This document shows, in pieces, positions 60,669-64,000 of a stretch of DNA of 64,000 nucleotides. The notes under the pieces were generated by a model. It was not told the origin of the DNA. It made no database searches and worked only from the letters and a program-made list of their open reading frames with translations. How positions within the stretch are numbered: position 1 is the first letter of the stretch; each line of letters opens with the position of its first letter. Source of the DNA: Nostoc sp. HK-01 (lineage in GTDB: Bacteria; Cyanobacteriota; Cyanobacteriia; Cyanobacteriales; Nostocaceae); the NCBI GenBank assembly GCA_003990705.1, contig AP018321.1:1-64000 (forward strand). Reading direction: 5' to 3'. Position numbers and translations under genes: made by a program.

Positions 60669-61307
60669 ATGATCATTGTCCATCATCTCAACAACTCGCG
60701 CTCGCAGCGTGTGCTATGGCTACTTGAAGAATTAGGCATCGAATACGAAATTAAGTACTACGAACGCGACTCAAAGACGATGCTGGCTCCGACATCGTTG
60801 CGAGAAGTTCATCCACTTGGCAAGTCACCAGTAATTACAGATGCAGGGCTGACTGTTGCTGAGTCCGGGGCTATTATCCAATATATAGTAGAGCGATACG
60901 GCAATGGTCGGCTAATTCCAGAATCCGGTAGTAAAGAGCGTCTGCGTTACACATATTGGCTGCATTACGCCGAAGGCTCGGCAATGCCACCGCTGGTAAT
61001 GAATCTCATATTTAACCGTTTTGGGACAGGAGACAGCAGGGCAAACGACGCATTTATTGCGCCCCAAATCAAGCTTCACTTTGATTACATAGAAGCTGAA
61101 CTTGGTAAGAGTACGTGGTTTGTAGGCTCAGAATTCACCGCCGCCGATATCCAAATGAGCTTTCCTCTGGAATTAGTTGCTCTACAAGCCGAACTTATCT
61201 CAAACCGACCAAAGATTCAGGAATTTATCGAACGCATCCATGCGCGACCTGCCTACAAACGCGCCCTTGAACGTGGAGGCAAATACGACTACGCCAACAG
61301 CATTTAA
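60669..61307 (+). CDS. Glutathione S-transferase
   Basis: 212 residues. The N-terminal thioredoxin-like domain has HHLNNSRSQRVLWLLEELGI, with Asn-Asn-Ser-Arg near the catalytic position, HPLGKSPVITDAGLTVAESG (cis-Pro and the ES glutathione-binding pair) and IIQYIVERYG. The C-terminal helical domain has FIAPQIKLHFDYIEAELGKS, then GSEFTAADIQMSFPLELVAL. Conjugates glutathione to electrophiles or reduces peroxides in the cytoplasm; substrate unknown. Monocistronic. Confidence 0.92.
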   Translation: MIIVHHLNNSRSQRVLWLLEELGIEYEIKYYERDSKTMLAPTSLREVHPLGKSPVITDAGLTVAESGAIIQYIVERYGNGRLIPESGSKERLRYTYWLHYAEGSAMPPLVMNLIFNRFGTGDSRANDAFIAPQIKLHFDYIEAELGKSTWFVGSEFTAADIQMSFPLELVALQAELISNRPKIQEFIERIHARPAYKRALERGGKYDYANSI

Positions 61308-61370
61308 TAATTCTCATACAAGAGCGATATCTAAGATAAGCTCCGCTAACGCCTGTCTCCTGAAATTCAA

Positions 61371-61409
61371 GCGTTCGCGTAGCGTGTCTCCGACACGCTA
61401 CGCGAACGC
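61371..61409. repeat. Perfect 18-bp inverted repeat, Nostoc-type dispersed palindrome
   Basis: GCGTTCGCGTAGCGTGTC, TCC, GACACGCTACGCGAACGC. The ACGCTACGCGAACGC half also occurs inside the MITE at 42034-42161. It lies between convergent genes and could act as a transcription stop as well as a mobile repeat. Confidence 0.8.
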
Positions 61410-61464
61410 AGAGAGGAACAATTAGTTACCAAAAGAGGCGCGAGGAAAGCGACGGTAAACTGCT

Positions 61465-62850
61465 TTAGTAGAGTATGACACCTCGGTTTAAAGCACTAAC
61501 AAAACTGGCATAGTCATACTCAACTTGAGTGGCATAGTCTAAGGCAAAGTTGACAATCTCATTTTTAAATGCAGAAGTGTTACTACCCACAACATCAGTG
61601 ACTTCTTTATCCACACTGTAAGAAACAATTGCACTATTGTAATCTTTGTCAGAGATAGCATGGTTTTTAGCTACCACTTTCCCGGCATATCCCATTGCAT
61701 CCAGGAATTTTGATTTGCTTGTGAGCAACTTGTAATCAAAATCCTCTTGGTAGGGCGATTTCTCACGTAGAAAGAAAAAGAGATTGTTGACTGTAGTGTA
61801 GCCAACCAAAGGATCAGTGTTGGCAAGCATCGCTTTCGTGGCAATGCTCACTCTTGCACCTTGATGGTTACTATAAACAGAACTTGGCAACAACTCTGGC
61901 GCAGCTATGGCTACGGCGCTACTAGTTTCTTGCTTCATTTCTAAAATCACATCGTCACTAGTTGCAGAAGTTGGGCCTTCAATTAGCAAGTAATATCGAT
62001 ATCTGCCGAGGCTACCAGTTCCTGAGCCTAATTTGAGACGAATATCTTTGACAGTGTAATAACTATTGCTGTAACGCTTACTACTAGCAATGGAAGTAAT
62101 GTAGCTACTCATCCCAGCAGTAATAGCTGAATAGGTACTGCTAGATAAAGGTTGAAGTTCAGAAGTGGTCTGGAAGAGGCGATCGCCACTAGTATTAATT
62201 AGCGTGTACTTGCTTAAAAAGTTAGAACGACTGTTGGCGGCAGTCTTTTGAATTAAATCGTTAACAACACCATTTGTATTACTCGATTCTAAACGATAAG
62301 ATAACTCGTCATTGGTTCCCTTAAAATCCCCCATTTTGTTGAGGTAAGTATCCAAAAAATTCCGTACAACATCCTGAGCATCATTGGAACTCAGTCCATT
62401 TTCTTTCGCCGCCAAAAGAATTGAAACCGCCATCCGGCGTAAATCCCAGACGTAGGGGCCGAGATAACCTTCATCAAAATCGCTGGTATCAAAGACATTG
62501 TTACCATTGGCATCCCTCATCCCCCCAAGATTTTGTAGGTGCATATCACCTTCTAACCAAATAGCTCTTGTTGAAGAATTGACAAATGCGGAACTTGGGA
62601 GTGTTTGCATATCACTATAGAAGATGTGAGCAGTCCCTCTATAAAAGGCGAAAGGACTAACTGCCATCTTTTGCATTTTTGTCGCTAGTTCTTGCGGCAA
62701 TTGTGAGGCAAAGGGATGATTATATTGATAGATTTGATTTTCTATCCAACTTGAACGGGAAAATGCAGCTTGAGTCTGGGATGGAAATCCTAAAATTATA
62801 ACTGCAAAGACTAAAACTGCGATTACTGTGAGTTTTTTTAACCTAAACAT
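61465..62850 (-). CDS. Exported DUF2252-family protein
   Basis: 461 residues with an N-terminal signal (VIAVLVFAVIILGFPSQTQA). DUF2252 features: FYRGTAHIFYSDMQ, WLEGDMHLQNLGGMRDANGN with the GDxHxxN motif, FDTSDFDEGYLGPYVWDLRR with the DFD motif, and SVYSNHQGARVSIATKAM. These correspond to the catalytic loop and metal-binding motifs of the protein-kinase-like fold, so a phosphotransferase is possible. Export is unusual for a kinase-like enzyme. Function unknown; no operon partners. Confidence 0.82.
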   Translation of the reverse strand: MFRLKKLTVIAVLVFAVIILGFPSQTQAAFSRSSWIENQIYQYNHPFASQLPQELATKMQKMAVSPFAFYRGTAHIFYSDMQTLPSSAFVNSSTRAIWLEGDMHLQNLGGMRDANGNNVFDTSDFDEGYLGPYVWDLRRMAVSILLAAKENGLSSNDAQDVVRNFLDTYLNKMGDFKGTNDELSYRLESSNTNGVVNDLIQKTAANSRSNFLSKYTLINTSGDRLFQTTSELQPLSSSTYSAITAGMSSYITSIASSKRYSNSYYTVKDIRLKLGSGTGSLGRYRYYLLIEGPTSATSDDVILEMKQETSSAVAIAAPELLPSSVYSNHQGARVSIATKAMLANTDPLVGYTTVNNLFFFLREKSPYQEDFDYKLLTSKSKFLDAMGYAGKVVAKNHAISDKDYNSAIVSYSVDKEVTDVVGSNTSAFKNEIVNFALDYATQVEYDYASFVSALNRGVILY

Positions 62851-63007
62851 AATAGAACACTAAACTTTAAAGTTATGTTTATCCTGAAAATAATTATAGG
62901 AGTAATCGTTTCTGTAATTCTGAGAAAATACCTCGATCATTCTGAGAAAATGATGTGTCTTACTCCAAAGAAAATCTAGAGTATACTATCTAGAATCCTG
63001 TCAGAAC

Positions 63008-63388
63008 TTAACTTTTCACTTTTCTATTTGTTTGATTTTCCAATAATAAGACTGTTATCGCACCTATGGTATAAGCAATTATGTCTTTCCCATCAAATGT
63101 ACTTCCTAATGCAATAGCCAGAATTTTATACTTTTGTAATCCTAAAATCTTGACAAAATTAAAATATTGGAAAATCTCGATAGTGCAAGAAAATGCAAAA
63201 ACTGCTGAAATAACAATGTATGAATGTATCTTCAAAAAAGTTTTGACAAAACAATAAATTAGGATAACTACTAAAACATCGCCGATAAAAGGACGGATAA
63301 AACTTTCATTGACAAAAATAGCAATAAATACTTCTATTGAAAATAGTATGGCTGTGAAGTAAAAATACTTTTTATTGAGAGTAAACAT
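63008..63388 (-). CDS. DUF2809 small membrane protein
   Basis: 126 residues with four membrane spans: FYFTAILFSIEVFIAIFV, FIGDVLVVILIYCFVKTFL, HSYIVISAVFAFSCTIEIFQ and IIAYTIGAITVLLLE. The conserved DUF2809 pattern is present (FIRPFIGDVLVV and LGSTFDGKDIIAYTIG). The family is VanZ-like in topology with no proven function. Confidence 0.85.
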   Translation of the reverse strand: MFTLNKKYFYFTAILFSIEVFIAIFVNESFIRPFIGDVLVVILIYCFVKTFLKIHSYIVISAVFAFSCTIEIFQYFNFVKILGLQKYKILAIALGSTFDGKDIIAYTIGAITVLLLENQTNRKVKS

Positions 63389-63611
63389 GAGAATAGATAG
63401 CGTTTAAGAAACACTTGTTTGACTATGACACATAATATTGGCATCACCATGCCAAAACGGGTTGCATTATACGCTAAGTTTGCCCTTAACGTTGGCACAG
63501 CCATCGCTATTCTCCATAATTTACTATATAGTACATAAATACTATATAAAGCTAACTCGATTACTTCTAAAACACTATCGAGTGTAATGGCTGCGCCGTT
63601 TGTTGAAAGTG

Positions 63612-64000
63612 ATGTCCACCACGCCCCTACCAAGCCAACAGCAAGTTAACGCTACTCCCAAACATGAATCAATTACGGGAGTGGTAGAACGTCTGACCTA
63701 TTATTCTCAAGAGTCAGGTTATACCGTGGCGCGGTTACAACGCCCTGGTGCAAAGGAACTAACTACAATTACTGGCAGCTTTGCAGATATCCAACCAGGA
63801 CAAACGCTGCAATTAACTGGCTTTTGGCGCGAACATCCCCAGTATGGTTTACAGTTTCAAGTTGTTAATTATAAAGAAACCAAACCTGCCACCCTCACAG
63901 GCATTGAAAAGTATTTAGGTAGTGGTCTAATTAAAGGTGTGGGGCCAGTCACAGCCAAACGCATTGTTACTCACTTTGGGATAGAGACTTTAGAGATTAT
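63612..64000 (+). CDS. recD2: RecD2-type ATP-dependent DNA helicase, N-terminal part (runs off the window)
   Basis: 129 codons are visible, from MSTTPLPSQQQVNATPKHES. GVVERLTYYSQESGYTVARL and FWREHPQYGLQFQVVNYKET form the N-terminal OB-fold-like domain of RecD2/TraA-type helicases. GIEKYLGSGLIKGVGPVTAK, then RIVTHFGIETLEI, is the tandem helix-hairpin-helix region. The helicase motor lies beyond the window. RecD2 unwinds DNA 5' to 3' in repair, independent of RecBC. Confidence 0.9.
   Translation, partial: MSTTPLPSQQQVNATPKHESITGVVERLTYYSQESGYTVARLQRPGAKELTTITGSFADIQPGQTLQLTGFWREHPQYGLQFQVVNYKETKPATLTGIEKYLGSGLIKGVGPVTAKRIVTHFGIETLEI

Noticed and set aside
63334-63633. 99-codon leftward frame upstream of the DUF2809 gene
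   Set aside because: Overlaps both the DUF2809 start and the recD2 start, with no recognisable domain; region is more likely a shared promoter.

Overview
The window looks like accessory DNA of a filamentous, heterocyst-forming-type cyanobacterium (Nostoc/Anabaena-like). The evidence is many GCGATCGC (HIP1) sites, a full psbA gene for the photosystem II D1 protein, Nostoc-style small dispersed palindromes and intergenic repeats, and gene families typical of cyanobacterial plasmids. Several replication and partition modules lie close together, so a large plasmid, a plasmid co-integrate or a plasmid-derived chromosomal island all fit. The sequence alone does not choose between them.

Layout. 0-9.5 kb: gene debris and insertion sequences. 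This part holds a dnaB fragment cut by an ISL3-type element with a passenger gene, an exported haloacid dehalogenase, a SnoaL/NTF2-like gene split by an IS903-type element with a 9-bp target duplication, and a TPR protein. 9.6-18.3 kb: plasmid module A. A RepA-like AAA helicase and ribbon-helix-helix (RHH) genes read leftward; an actin-like ParM/ParR operon reads rightward and ends in an unusual P-loop ATPase. 18.5-25.4 kb: nuclease-like genes (PD-(D/E)XK, Rpn, HNH) and a small tyrosine recombinase. 25.4-32.6 kb: defence and modification genes (membrane NACHT ATPase, MT-A70 methyltransferase, an AT-rich C5-methyltransferase/putative endonuclease pair). 32.6-34.9 kb: a ParA-type partition locus with flanking repeats. 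35.4-39.5 kb: Coq4-like and pterin dehydratase genes and small unknown paralogues.

39.7-42.4 kb: a parAB operon whose parB carries three perfect 20-bp palindromes, bracketed by remnants of one helicase family (one joined to a group II intron end, one split by a MITE). 42.4-45.6 kb: two overlapping STAND-like ATPase genes. 46.6-47.7 kb: a dead IS5-family element. 47.8-54.3 kb: plasmid module B (primase-helicase, RHH, small unknown genes). 54.3-55.3 kb: an IS4-family deletion remnant. 55.7-64 kb: more ordinary genes, namely psbA (Glu130, D1:2-like), a double rhodanese, a truncated LMW phosphatase, an SDR, DUF4174, GST, DUF2252 and DUF2809 genes, and the start of a RecD2-like helicase cut by the window edge.

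How parts work together. Modules A and B share one design: a leftward replication helicase and RHH genes diverge from a rightward operon of very small genes. Two small gene families occur in both modules. One of them ends in QLSIF or QLSLF, the consensus for binding the DNA polymerase sliding clamp, and an HNH nuclease between the modules ends the same way. The clamp-binding small proteins, the palindromes in parB and the overlapping STAND pair are the best candidates here for undescribed biology.
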